Origin: Gnomoniopsis sp. IMI 355080
Lineage: Eukaryota; Ascomycota; Sordariomycetes; Diaporthales; Gnomoniaceae
Direction: 5' to 3'
Assembly (NCBI GenBank): GCA_027946555.1
Contig: JAPEVC010000075.1
Location: 85,027 to 149,026 of the forward strand
Length of the DNA: 64,000 bases
A program made the translations under genes and the position numbers. How positions within the stretch are numbered: position 1 is the first letter of the stretch; every line of letters begins with the position of its first letter. Shown here piece after piece: positions 21,772-34,119 of this stretch. Below the pieces are notes generated by a model, which was given only the letters and a program-made list of their open reading frames with translations, had not been told where the DNA came from and ran no database searches.

Positions 21772-24700
21772 ATGGAAACTCAACGAGACCTCGGCCGTGT
21801 AAACACGACTTCGTCAGCTAAATCTTTCCTGGCCCGCACCCTCACACGACACAGCACAAATTTTCCCGAAGGATCCGCAGGGTCAAAGGGGCCTCTGGGC
21901 ATAACGACCCTCTATGATCCCGGACCAGACCAACCCACGGTAGCCGATATCGTCTTCGTACATGGACTCAATGGCGGCAGTCAGAGCACATGGAGCAAAG
22001 GGAACAACCCATCACTCTTCTGGCCTCAAGAATGGCTTCCCCTTGATGATGGCTTCCGTGATGCGAGGATACATACCTTTGGATACTCATCCGGTATTAG
22101 CAACTCGTCGATTCTGAACGTTCATGATTTCGCACGGTCCTTGCTCGGCGCAATAAAAGACTCTCCCTTGATGAATCGGGGCGTGCCAGTAAGTACTCGA
22201 GGAGGATGGACCATTTCGACTATGAATCTAAATTGACGTGTCGCAACACAGCCGCGCTTGATCTTTGTTGCACATAGCATGGGTGGACTGGTAGTGAAGA
22301 AGGCGTACATCCTTGGCCACCAAGAGCCAGAGTTTCAGCCAGTTGTCGATCGCGTGTCCTCCATTGTCTTTCTCGGGACACCTCATCAGGGGGCCGCTAT
22401 TGCCCAGACACTGGCGCGTTTGGTTGCACTGATGGGTGCCCGGCCGTTCGTCGATGATCTATTGCCGCAGTCACCATTGTTGCAGTCTATCAACGAAGAT
22501 TTTCCTCGGTCAGCGGGAAAACTTCAGCTCATGTCCTTCTATGAGACAAGGCCCATGAACGTAGGGGGGGTAAAAGCCATGATTGTGGACAAAACCAGCG
22601 CTGTTATGAACAGTCCAAACGAAAGACGAACGCTGCTGGATGCAGACCACCGAAACGTTGCAATGTTCTCCTCGCCCAACGACCCGACTTTCGTAACTGT
22701 CCGAAACGCATTGGCTACAATCGTATCGTCGCATAGGGATGAGTCCAAGGCACGGAAGCAGCAAGTTGAAAGACAAGATCAAATATCTCTGGGCAAGTTT
22801 CTCGGTGTAGTCAGTGCACCTGAGGATGATATCATGACGCAGGATTCTTTGCGACTTCCTGGATCTTGTGCGTGGTTGCCAGGGAAAGATTGGTATCAGT
22901 CTTGGAAAGAAGCTCTGGACTCCAATCTCGTATGGCTCCGCGGTCGCCCAGGTGCTGGCAAGAGTGTACTGGCAGGCCATGCCGTAAACGACGCTCGTGA
23001 GGATGGGAAAGATTGCTGCTTTTATTTCTTTCAGGGATCCGACAAGACGAAGTCCAGCCCCAACATGTTCCTTCGCTCTATGGCATGGCAGATGGCCATG
23101 CTCCACCCCGAAATGCTCTCGCAAATCCGGGAGATCTCAGCTGGGGGCAGTCAAGACCCAATCGATCGAGTCGATTGCAACGCAATCTGGAGAAAAGTTT
23201 ACCTGTCAGGTATACTGAAAGTCAGGCTTAACCGTCCTCAAATTTGGGTAGTCGACGCAATGGATGAGTGCACGAATAGTGTGGAAGTGATGGGGTTCTT
23301 GGCGCGCATGCAGGAGCAATGGCCGCTTTCCATTCTCATCACGTCTCGCGACCCAGTGGAGGCTCATATTGGCAAGATTAACCATCGAATCGAGGTCAAC
23401 AGCCAGACTATATCGGAGCAAGACAGCATGAACGATATAAAGCTTCTGCTAATGTCGAATTTGAGCCTTCTGCCCTGTCCTGCTTCGGAGAAATGGCCGA
23501 CCCCGGCATCCATGGCATCGCAAATTATCAAGAATTCTGAAGGCTGTTTCCTGTGGGCCTCACTCATATGCTCGGAATTACACGAAGTCACAAGTGAAAG
23601 AGAAATCGAAGAAGTCTTACAAAGCATTCCATCCGATATGGATTCCTTGTACTCGAGAATTCTCCACGACATGGCGAATGCACGATTTGGCAAGGACCTC
23701 GCAAAAGCCTTTATTACATGGACAACATATGCATTTCGACCTCTATCAGTTTTCGAGATTCAAGAGCCAATCGAGCTAGACATCAATGACAGGATCGACG
23801 ACGTTGAGCGTGCGATTTCGAAATGTTGTGGCAATATTATCTTCACAGACACCCAAAACAAAGTCCGCCTCGTTCATTCGACAGCTCGAGAGTTCCTATC
23901 AAGGGGGAATGTTGCTTCCGACTTCATAGTTTCAAAGGCAGATGGCCATCGCCGTTTAGCCAAAGTCTGCCTAGAATTTCTGATCAAGAGTAGCAGAAGT
24001 GCATCCAAACCGGGAAGATTGGGGTCGGATCCAGAAATCAGAACTTTGCAAAGCTTGTCTGGTGAAGCCCCTCGTCCAGTACGATTAGGCTCAGAGCCTG
24101 AAGTCAAACATATTCAACGAAATCCCACGTCGCAGCCAAGACCATTTGACGAGCATCCTTTCACCGACTACGCATGTAAATACGTCTTCCAGCACATCAA
24201 CATAGTGTCTTCCACCGACGAAGCAATTCTCGAGCTCTTGGCGAAGTTTATGAGCAGTAATAGTGTGTTGCGTTGGATCGAATTCATCGCTACACACGGT
24301 GACCTCAATACGGTTTATCAGGCTGGAAAAACAATTACTGGGATATTGAGTCGACGCGCAAGGCATTCACCGCCATTGGGACTTGCCAAGGGGAAGCAAA
24401 GGCTGAAGGTACTTGAAAGATGGGGGAGTGATCTTGTACACATTGTCACCAAGTTTTCCAGCCGGCTCCGAGCAAATCCTCAGAGCATTCATCACCTTAT
24501 CCCGCCCTTTTGCCCACCAGACTCCGCCATTCGCCAACAATTTTCAAATCCATACCGTGGACTCAATGTACTGGGATTGTCGAAGAGAGGCTGGGATGAG
24601 TGCTTAACGACGATAACGTACGCCCAGGGAATGAGACCCAACGTCGTTGCAGCAGGACTTGAAAGATTTGCAGTGGGTATGATGAATGCCCGCGGAGACG

Positions 24701-26772
24701 TAAAAGTATACGGCGACTGTATCTTTGACGAAACTTGTCATCTACTGCACGGCGAGCCGGTATGGCGTCTGGCCTTTGCTGAGAATGGTCAGTACCTAGC
24801 CTCCGCCGGAGCCAAGACTGTCAGAATATGGTCCGCGAGCCAGGGCCAGGAAATCACCAGCTTCAAGGTATCATCCCTATGTTTGGCACTGCAATTCTCC
24901 GAGGAGGACACCGTTCTACGAGTAGCGACAAGGCAGAATCAGCTGATCGAGTTCGACTTACTGAGCCAGTCGTTTCTTCGCGAGGAACCAGTCAGCTGGG
25001 CAGCAGATCTAGAGGAAACTATGCAATTCAGATCGCCAACAATGACAGCTCTTGGATCAGCTGTGGGACTTTTGTCCGTAATTTACCGTGGGGAGAACAT
25101 TGTCCTCTGGGACTATCTTGAGGACCGCATACATGACGTATACGAAAAAGAGACAGGATCTGTGGTCGCTTACGGCTCTCACAAACTTGCCGAAGGCACG
25201 ACCACCGTCGGTTCCATCACTTTCAGTCATGCTATCGATACAAATCTGCTGGCAGCAGCATATACCGATGGCGACCTCATCGTGTATGACACTGTCAGCG
25301 GCGAAGCGATAGCAATAGCCGAGGGTGTCAATGTGAATCTCGTCGCATCATCTCCGGACGGCCGCACGCTGGCTGGAGTAGACTCCCATGGGAACCTCAC
25401 TTTGTTTGAGTTCGACACCTTGCGGACCCTCTGTCGCATCAAACTAGATGATCCTATCGTCCCCAAAGCCCTTTCGTTCACCGCGGATAGCCTGAAACTT
25501 ATCGAAATCAGAGGACAGCAATGCAGAGTATGGGAACCGACCGTGCTCCTGCGTACCGACACCAAGGACGAAGAGAATAGCGACACAGTCTCCATTTCGA
25601 CAGATCCTCAAGAAGTTGACTATCATGCAAGCAAAGATGTAACCATCACAGCTATTTCTTGCGCGAAAACAATGGATGTTGTTTTCTACGGTACTACCGA
25701 AGGTTGCGTCTACGCTTGCAGTATTACTGGGGAACCACAGTCCTTGCTGGTTTTCGTACAAATCCGGGACTGTCCAATTCACCTACTCTTCTTCGATGAA
25801 GAAGCCTCCATTTTGACCTCAGGCGACCGCTCCGGTCTTGTGACATCGCGCAAGCTGCTGAGGCGCAGTGTCTCGAGGCAGCACAATCCGTGGGAGGCCA
25901 ACAAGCCACATTTCGAGCTGAAAGCAACCGACCACGCCCAAGACAGCCTCATCGGCGCCGTTTCTTCCGCACATTGCTCACGAATCTTACTCTCTACTGA
26001 GAAGTTTCACACCTTGCGGGACGCCTCCAGTAAGAACGACGTGATAATGCAACTCCAAAACAGCAAAGACAGTCAGTGGCAACCTCATCCGACCAAGAGC
26101 GACTGCATCCTTCGTGTTTCACAGTCTCACTTCAATTTGTACGCTTGGGCGGATTTGCAACTCTTGAGCGTAGTCTCTCCAATAACCAATAGCAGCGTCA
26201 ATCGCGTGATTCCATGGCACCATGCCCCTTTTATTGCCACAGTGTCGGTAACATCTGAGAACTCAGCGGCCACCAAGACACCCAGCCATTGCAAATTCTC
26301 AGCAATTCAGATATGGGACAGTAGAGACATAGGCTCATCGACCGACGTCAGTCCTGTGCAACAACTCGACCGAACTGTAGCTGAACAAGTCGAACTCATC
26401 ATTGGGGGCTTTGGATTCCGTATGGTCATGCTCACCAAGGACCATTGGATTGCCTCTGTAAATATACAAGCACCAGATGACATAATACCTTCAGGACAAG
26501 CACTGATTCGCCATTTCTTTATGCCCAATGATTGGATCGCTGTCGACCACAAAAGACTTACTCTCGGCGTTGGCTACTCTGGAGAGATAATATTTGCCAA
26601 ACATTCCGAGCTGGCCGTCATCAAGCGAGGGCTCGAGATAACAGATACAGGGGGAAGCTTTAATCCACGGCGCGGAAGCGCTGGTGGAGTACATAGGAGT
26701 TCATTATCTGTGAGGAGTCGTGGTCCGTCTCCTGTCCCTTTGTCGAGCTCGTCGAGGCCCGCCTTCAAATAG
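21772..26772 (+). CDS. SesB-NACHT-WD40 STAND protein (fungal NLR)
   Basis: Two exons, 21772-22188 and 22252-26772, 1,645 aa; the 63-bp intron falls in phase 0. Order of domains: an alpha/beta-hydrolase-like SesB effector domain (VFVHGLNGG, nucleophile elbow AHSMGG with S148, FLGTPHQG); then a NACHT NTPase with Walker A GRPGAGKS (residues 370-377) and Walker B IWVVDAMDEC near 470; a helical segment; then a C-terminal WD40-type beta-propeller region from about residue 960, for example VWRLAFAENGQYLASAGAKT. Fungal STAND proteins of this layout act in non-self recognition and programmed cell death, and SesB is a known NLR effector class. The WD repeats are diverged, unlike the near-identical repeats of the fast-evolving HNWD class, so ligand specificity is probably stable. 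Start is the first ATG in frame. Confidence 0.9.
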
Positions 26773-28460
26773 CAATTCAGTACACCGAGAAAGCTAATCT
26801 ATGATGTTTAATACTACGCATAAGAGCCTCACGTACGTGAAATGAGTTCTTTCTTTACCTAGGGCCACCGTCCCGGTCTCCGTCGACAGTGATGGTGAGC
26901 CCGTGTTCATAAAATAAAGCGGGTTTCATGTTCAGACCGAGGTAGATGTTTGCTGGCAAATTTTTAAATTATGTTCTTAGACCTGGAAAGGCCGGCGACT
27001 TTCCAAATCTCCAGGAGCTTCGGCTACCTAGGTGACTGAAGCTCGGTGGCCTCTGTAAGATAGCGTCGCTATATATCAAGGTATCCGCCGCCAAGTCAGT
27101 CCAAAGCCTGAAGCCAGACGAATATCAACAAAAGAGGGTAGAATTTTTGGACCCAGGACAGTAGCAGAGGTGAGCTGCGTAGATGCAGACGTCCTAACGT
27201 TCGCTTTCGATGCGTAGAACTGTCTTTGGATTGGTCGAAAACGACAAATCGCAGAATGAGCTCCACCGTTCATCTCACAAACCTTACCATCCGCTTGTGC
27301 CACCCCATCCGATCTCCTTCAAGATTCAGGATGCAAACATCCCAGGAGCAATCATATTGACGATCCTCCTGATTGCGACCTCGTGATTCTAGGGTCTCCA
27401 ATGTCAAACATGAACCCAAGCAATTGTTGGGCGGTAATGAGTGACATACATATATGTTCGCTATTCTCGAATCGCTTTTACCCGTTTTGCCGATGTAACC
27501 AAGGCTGGGATGTGAGGCTGAAGTTTTCGTGCGGTTACCTAAGACCTGATGCTTAGAGCGGTTCGGACCTACCTATGTACCTATTATCAGACCATAATAG
27601 CACATCTGTCCTTGGAGTCAAGGGTGTTGCTTGGAATTCTTATTATTAGTGGTGGACACGAGTTCGACAGTTGATGACAACTACAAGCCCTAATACTATG
27701 GTAAACAATGGTTCAGAGACGCGACTGGCAAACCCATCTGGTTCTAGGAAATGAAACAACAATGCATCCACCTTGCAGCATCGCGAACCGCCGATGTAGA
27801 CGATGCTATGACTCACAGAGGTACCTGGAGGTCCGACGTGCCTGTATTCCGTGTCAAATGTCAGATCAAACGCGAACAGGCACGGCCAACACCAAAATGG
27901 AATGTTTCTCCACAGGTGCTACGTTGTGGCATATCCCAAAGGGCTACAGGTTTTGGGAGTCTGTTGAGGATACACTCTTACGAAAAACATGGCTAATGTG
28001 GTAGTAAACATGCACACTGGTATTAGTGATTACGCGGCTGCGGCCAAAATATTTTCGAAGTTTTCTTTTACTTGTCATCTTGGTGGCGTTAAGTGTTGGT
28101 GAGATCGAAAAAGTCATGCACAGGTACAAGACTTTGCGGTTGCGGAGATCCAAGATAATACACAATAATGTTGATTATGGGTTTTTAATAACTATAAACA
28201 AATCACATCCATAGTGAGGGTATCTCCCAATCGATGATTACCTCCGCCGTGTCATCAAAACTCTCAAGCCGCGAACAGTACCGTTTTCATTATAGCGCAA
28301 CAATGGTATAATCCAAGGAGAAAAAACAATATAGCAACCCATCTCAGAATGAGCGTGCCAATAGGTACCGCCGATTGCAGCTTCTGATAAAGCCAGTTAT
28401 CACATCTTCACTGACTTGCAGTGTCTGTTATGCCGTAAGACGACATATTCGTGTAGAGAA
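26773..28460. other. Intergenic, no gene seen
   Basis: About 1.7 kb between the convergent 3' ends of the NLR and opsin genes. Short open frames at 27076-27303 and 27708-28004 show no signal, domain or splice support. Confidence 0.5.
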
Positions 28461-29318
28461 TTATGCGTTGGTTCCGTTGTTGGCCTCAGTGGTGGTGTGG
28501 TGGCCCTTCTCAGAGAAGTTACCAGGCTCACGCATAGTCAGGCCAAGCTGCGCAGGGTCGATCTTGTTGTGTCCGAGAAGCAGGAGGATACCGAAGCCAG
28601 GCTTGGCGAAGATGTCCAGGATACCGTAGAAGATAGCCTCAGAGTCGGGGTGGATAACGTTGCCACCCTCAGACAGACCCCAGGCGATGGGGTAGAGGAA
28701 CCACAAGAAGATGGTGAGAACACCGCAGCGGAGGAACGTGGACGAAATGGTTCCACCCAGAGCGTTTGCGTGGCGGCGACCGTCAACGACGAGCTCGTAG
28801 ACAACAAAGAAGAAAGCGAACATGCCAAAAACCCAGTAGCCCCACTTGTAAGATGTCTGAGTGAGAGCACCAACAAGGCCGGTAACGATCATGATCTCAT
28901 CAGCCAAGATAGTAACCATAATGGTGGGCCATGGGACGCCAGCGGTGAGGAGGAGATCCGTGAGCAGCAATGGTGTGGTGATGGCCCAGTCGATATAACG
29001 AACATAGAAAATTTCTCGGGTGCCAGCGGCGCCGACAATGCCACCGCGACGAATGAATTCGGCTTGGATGGGGACCTGACCCAAATCGGAACCCATAGAC
29101 CAGTATGCGACACAGGCCACAGCCGTGATGCCAGCAGTGATGTAGTGGAAGAGTCGGTGCGTCTGAGGCTTGGTCATTGCCATGCCCATGAAGACGAGGG
29201 TCGCAGCACCCATCACGGCGCAGACCGTGAAATACCAGTCCGAGCCATGAACGGTGATCTGGAGGTCAGCGTGGGTGCCCACCACGCTGTTGACTGCAAG
29301 AGCCTGATTTCCGCTCAT
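28461..29318 (-). CDS. Microbial-type rhodopsin, CarO-like proton pump
   Basis: Single exon, 285 aa, from ATG 29318 (MSGNQALAV); frame upstream of the ATG is open but lacks another Met. Seven hydrophobic helices. In helix C, RYIDWAITTPLLLTD holds R107, D110 and D121, matching bacteriorhodopsin R82, D85 (proton acceptor) and D96 (proton donor). In helix G, LDIFAK gives D235 and the retinal Schiff-base lysine K239 with the expected four-residue spacing. Retention of both carboxylates is what is known of light-driven proton pumps such as fungal CarO and Leptosphaeria rhodopsin, in contrast to NOP-1-type sensors. Acts in plasma or internal membranes. It is divergent from a carotenoid oxygenase that could make its retinal. 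A long antisense open frame overlaps it and is a shadow. Confidence 0.94.
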   Translation of the reverse strand: MSGNQALAVNSVVGTHADLQITVHGSDWYFTVCAVMGAATLVFMGMAMTKPQTHRLFHYITAGITAVACVAYWSMGSDLGQVPIQAEFIRRGGIVGAAGTREIFYVRYIDWAITTPLLLTDLLLTAGVPWPTIMVTILADEIMIVTGLVGALTQTSYKWGYWVFGMFAFFFVVYELVVDGRRHANALGGTISSTFLRCGVLTIFLWFLYPIAWGLSEGGNVIHPDSEAIFYGILDIFAKPGFGILLLLGHNKIDPAQLGLTMREPGNFSEKGHHTTTEANNGTNA

Positions 29319-32022
29319 CTTGTCGTGTTTTTTTTTCAGATGAGTAACGGGGAAGGGGAGAAGTTCAGGCAAACAATACTCTGATGCGGAAGGGTTAAAA
29401 AATTAAACGATGTGGTGTTCTACACACAGGGTATCAAAGTTAATTCAGACAATGAGGACTGAGGAACACATGGAGTGATGAGGGCTGACGAAGGGGTATT
29501 TGAATCTTCGTGGGTGTTTAGATTCATGGTCTAGAGCAAGATGAGATCATCCCTGCTCTGCCGTGCACAGATCTCCCGATGTTGTTTTTTTCAGTTTCCG
29601 GAGTCAATTACCTTAGACTACGACGGTACAAGGGCCATGTACTAGTCACCGAAGACCTAGTCGAAGATTCTTTCGGATCTTGCGGTATGAGATGGTCATG
29701 ACGTCGGCAATTGAGCCATAGGAAGAAGACCTTACATGCAGAGAACATGCCGGTAGAACTCCAGCGTAGCAACACTAATGAAATGAAAGTGGAACGCCTC
29801 TCTCTTTTTCTCTTGAGAGCGAGATCGCGAGGCTATCACCTGGACCTCGTTCACAGCGGTGAGTAGAACGGTCGAGCGTGACCTATCGACTGGATCGGGA
29901 GGCAGCTTCTTCCCTGTGCAACAGCATCTACCCTTCGACTTGACGTGCAGACTGCAGTAGGGTTGAGCCAATGTTTGTGATTGCCCCCGGTAACATGCAT
30001 CTCATGGATCTTCACACACTTGTTGTGAGGAGTTGCAGCCCCCCCAAATATATCCGGGGTACAGAGACAAGGCCTACTACGCGTTTCCGATTTGCTATAG
30101 GCAAGGAAGGGAGGTGTTACAGCGAGTATGTTTGATGATGTTATTAGAGTTGCAGTCCAGCCTGCCAACGGGACGGGCGCCCAACCGCGCCCTAGGGATG
30201 TGGGGATGGTCATATGTCGAGATTCGAAGCATCTTGACCGACTCATCGCAACTCCTCAAACATGGTGGTTGGAGAACGGAGGCTAGGCATGCCAGGCGTG
30301 ATCGCCGGAGTGTAACCTCCTCCTCTCGCCAGACAGCGGCAACTGGTCGAGGTGGGAGAACCTGCAACCCCCCAAAGGAGTCGTGGACAAAAGTCAATTC
30401 AACATCCCGTTACGTTTTCCAGGTCCCGATGGTCGTGTCTCGGAGATCCTCGTTTCGTCGGAGAATCGAGCCCGAAGTTCGAACGGTTGTACTATGTAAA
30501 GGGATGACGATAAGTCGTCTTGCGTATTGTGGCTTTCACACAAAACGCTAGCGAAATATTGAGGGAGTGTCACTGTCGAAAACGTGGTAAAATTGTGGAG
30601 CTACGCTGTGCTATGATGCTTGTTAGCGAACACCTTCCGGAGTATTCGGAAACCGGAAACAATGGGGATTTCTCCTTGAGCCTCTTCACCCAGATAGATT
30701 TTGAAGGGAAAAAAGACCGCTTTGTCCTGTTAGGTCGTGAGGTCCGGGGATGGCGATCCGTGTTATTGATGCCGATGTTGCCATGTCGTCCAATATTAGC
30801 AGCTCAAAGAGACAGCTCTAATGATCTCATGACTGCGTTTGGATGATCTAGTCTCTTCTTAGACAATAGATGCCTTAGCTCCCGGCATATCCTAGTGTTC
30901 CTTGCGTCTGCTTGATTTTCCAAATTGCTTTTGATCCGGGGCCCTGAGGCCATACCTGGTTGTTGTCATCATTACTTCACACTAATTCTCAAACGAGAGA
31001 GCCGAACGAGCCGAATACTTGATATGCTCCGGAATACTGGAAGGGGACTATGAACTAATGATGTTATCAATTGGACGTGAAGTCACGAGAGAACCCACAC
31101 TGCTGCGCAAGGCTCTGCTGGTTTTTTGTTATTGTTGTTTTTCTTTAGGGAGAAAAACATGTAGATCTGATGAAGGCAGCCAGATCTCCAGACAGACGAT
31201 GCGCTGCAACGTCCGCCCTAGGGATCGAGGTTAGGAAACCCACAGACCCCCCCGGTTCATTGTGGGGATGAGGAGGGATGCTCATGCTGCCAAGAGGGCC
31301 GTTGGGCAGCCCCGGCTGTTGATCCAGAAGCTTATTCTGACTGCAGTGGTGTCGAAACTGGCCAGAATGGATACAAACATACCACATGTGCATGTGGGAG
31401 TATCAAACAGAACAGTGGAGACTCATCGTTATAGATCGACAGAATCGTGACCATCGCGCCTTGCCCAGTACGGTTGTATGGCGCCTCTTCATAATATGGG
31501 ACCAACCAGTAAGATCAGCACCTCCAACCCCAGATGCTGGGCAATTTCTCGTGCGTCATCTGAACACGACATCCTGGCTTCGTTTCATCGTCCCCATAGA
31601 AGTTGTTTTTGTCCCCGGGAAGACTAGAACGATCCGGCCCCGTCGAACCGCACTGACTTCTACTGTTCCTTGGAGGAGCAAGGGGAAGCTCAGTGGCATG
31701 TTGGATGGCATGGTATGGATTCCCTAGTATGATGTCACCATTTCCCCGACAACCACACCTCCGAGGTGAAGTGCCGTGCCGTGGCCATGCAAGTCGGAGC
31801 TCAGTAATGCTGCACTATTTCCCACGCGATGGTTCACGGCCATTGAAAATTTTGCAAAGGAGAACAAAGAATAATTTCGGCAAATTTGTCGAGTAAACAA
31901 CGGTACCAACCTCGAGCACTAACATAACATATGCCAAGACCTGTTCGCGAAGGAATCGTTGGAAGCAGCATGTGGGCGTTGTGAGAGGTGCTTCGAAAGA
32001 ACGGCGAGGATCGTCAACAGTA
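29319..32022. other. Shared upstream region of opsin and carotenoid oxygenase
   Basis: 2.7 kb between divergent start codons. Open frames at 29851-30246, 30033-30551 and 31386-31727 have no domain or splice support. In fungi such pairs are often light-regulated, but I could not identify a specific light-response element by eye. Confidence 0.5.
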
Positions 32023-34119
32023 ATGGCCTTGCTCAGAGAGACTGACAGACCCGAGAAGGAGATATGTGATCGTCATCCGTAAGCATTCCAAAAGACAAAC
32101 TATTCACAGCAACAGCACATCATCTAATTGGCTGCCAGATATCTTTCGGGGAACTTCGCACCTATCCAGAAGACAACACCTCTGACACCATGCTCATTCA
32201 CTGGCTCCATACCCGATGATTTGGGCGGCGGACAATATGTTCGCAACGGCGGGAATCCCGTGACGAACGATGAGCTGGGCCGCGATGCCCACTGGTTCGA
32301 CGGCGATGGCATGCTGAGCGGCGTTCTCTTCCGCCGGACGGGCGAGAAAGGCACCATCATCCAGCCGGATTTTGTCAACCAGTATCTGGTCACGGATGTG
32401 TACGCATATGCCAAACGGAGCGCGGTGATTGCATCTCCTCGCGAGGATGGATCGATCCCAGCGGGAAGCTTGAGGCATCCTGTGCTTCCGAGCATTGCGA
32501 CGCTGGTGAACCCTTGCGCCGGCGTGTTTACCATCATTTGGGCTGTGCTCAGAACCATCGTCCTAGTGATACTGTCACATATATCCAGGCTTAAGTATCC
32601 TATCAAGAAAATCAGTGTGGCCAACACATCAGTGATCTTCCACGACGGCCGCGCGCTGGCTCTATGTGAAAGTGGGCCGCCACTCCGGTTTGCTTTGCCT
32701 GGACTGGAAACAATAGGTTGGTTCAACGGACGAAGCGCCGAGAATGAACCCGACCATCGGGCGCTGAGCAAAAGAGGTGGGTTTGGAGGAGATGGCGTAC
32801 TGTCATTCATGAAGGAGTGGACGACAGCGCACCCACGAGTCGACCCGGTCACAAAAGAGCTGATTGCCTTCCACTCGGTGTTCATACGCCCCTTCTGCTA
32901 CTATTCGATCGTGCCACCCTCGAATAGCAAAATAGCGCTTAACACGCCCTCAGGAGGTTCAGCGCGGTTCTCAATGCCCGTCCCCGGCGTCAAGGCCCCG
33001 AAGATGATGCACGACTTTGGTGCATCCCGCAACCACACCGTGATCCTGGATCTACCTCTCACGCTGGACCCGGCGAATCTGGCACGTGGCGTTCCCGTGC
33101 TAGCCTACGACTCCACTGGGGTGTCGCGTTTCGGCGTTTTCCCGAGGTACAGGCCGGATCTGGTGCAATGGTTTGAGACCAATCCGTGCGTGATCTTCCA
33201 CACCGCTAATTGCTGGGACACTATCACGAAAACAATCGATATCAACGGGGCTAGTCTTGAAGAATCGTCTGTCAACCTGCTGGCATGCCGACTTACCTCT
33301 GCCTCCCTGGTTTTTAGTGCCGGAAACCTACCAACACCAGCAGTGAAGCCGGTACCTCCAGAGTACGCAGAGGAAGAGCAGTGCCGATTGTATTACTATA
33401 ATTTCCCCCTGTCTGCAGACACCTCCACTGATGAACCAGACCACCGCATCCGGCACCAGTGGGCTCTCTCCGCCATCTCTTTTGAATTTCCCACCATATC
33501 ACCCACCCACTCTATGATCGAGGCCCGCTATATTTACGGCTGCTCAACGGCAGACTCCTCTTACACCGTCGCGCTCGGCAAGGCTGCCAAAATCGGCTAT
33601 CTTGCCAAAATCGACGCGCGAACGCTTATTGAACGCGGTGTACAGAAGCCACCTCAGCCCATAAAGGGTTGCGTAGACACCCGCACGGTCGTGGAGATCG
33701 AGGCCGACAACGATCCACACGACCCGATCAAGCTCTTCCGCATGCCAGATGGATGGTATGCGCAAGAGCCAAGGTTCGTGCCGCGCAGAGAGAGCGAGCG
33801 GAAGAGTGAGGATGACGGCTGGCTGTTGACGTACGTGTTTGACGAGAGCCAGTTGGAGACGGCGGGTGAGCATGCTGGCGAGTGCAGGCCGGATGCTGTT
33901 AGTGAGCTGTGGATCATTGATGCGCGCACGATGAAAGACGTCGTTGCGAGGATCAAGCTACCGCAGAGGGTGCCGTATGGCCTGCATGGAGCTTGGTTTC
34001 CAGAGGAGGAGGTGAGAGATCAGCGGCCGTTCCATGGGCTGAGAACCTTGGAAGGTGGGGCTGAAGAGGATGCATATTCACGGAGTTTTAGGAGTTTGAT
34101 TGAACGGTGGCTTGGTTAG
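32023..34119 (+). CDS. Carotenoid cleavage dioxygenase, CarX/CarT-like
   Basis: Two exons, 32023-32078 and 32139-34119, 678 aa. The first exon supplies the ATG (MALLRETDRPEKE) and splices across 60 bp to give RHPYLSGNFAPI, the expected N-terminal seven-bladed-propeller lead-in; without it exon 2 has a stop just before the conserved sequence. The four iron-ligand histidines are at H250 (TAHPRVDP), H310 (MMHDFG), H373 (VIFHTAN) and H635 (GLHGAWFP). GGQYVRNGGNP and AHWFDGDGM are conserved. A hydrophobic segment at about 137-166 resembles the membrane insertion seen in fungal CarX/CarT enzymes. Known family members split beta-carotene to retinal (CarX) or torulene (CarT). Proximity to a retinal-binding opsin favours the CarX role, but sequence alone does not separate the two. 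Confidence 0.9.

Noticed and set aside
22510..23124. 204-codon minus-strand frame inside the NLR gene
   Set aside because: Antisense to the SesB/NACHT region, which has intact motifs on the plus strand.
28416..29384. 322-codon open frame on the + strand over the opsin gene
   Set aside because: It is antisense to a clear seven-helix opsin with all functional residues; charged low-complexity translation, no domain. A by-product of GC-biased codons in the true gene.
30033..30551. 172-codon + strand frame between opsin and oxygenase
   Set aside because: Arg/Ser-rich translation with no pattern; overlapping antisense frames of similar length; lies in a promoter region.
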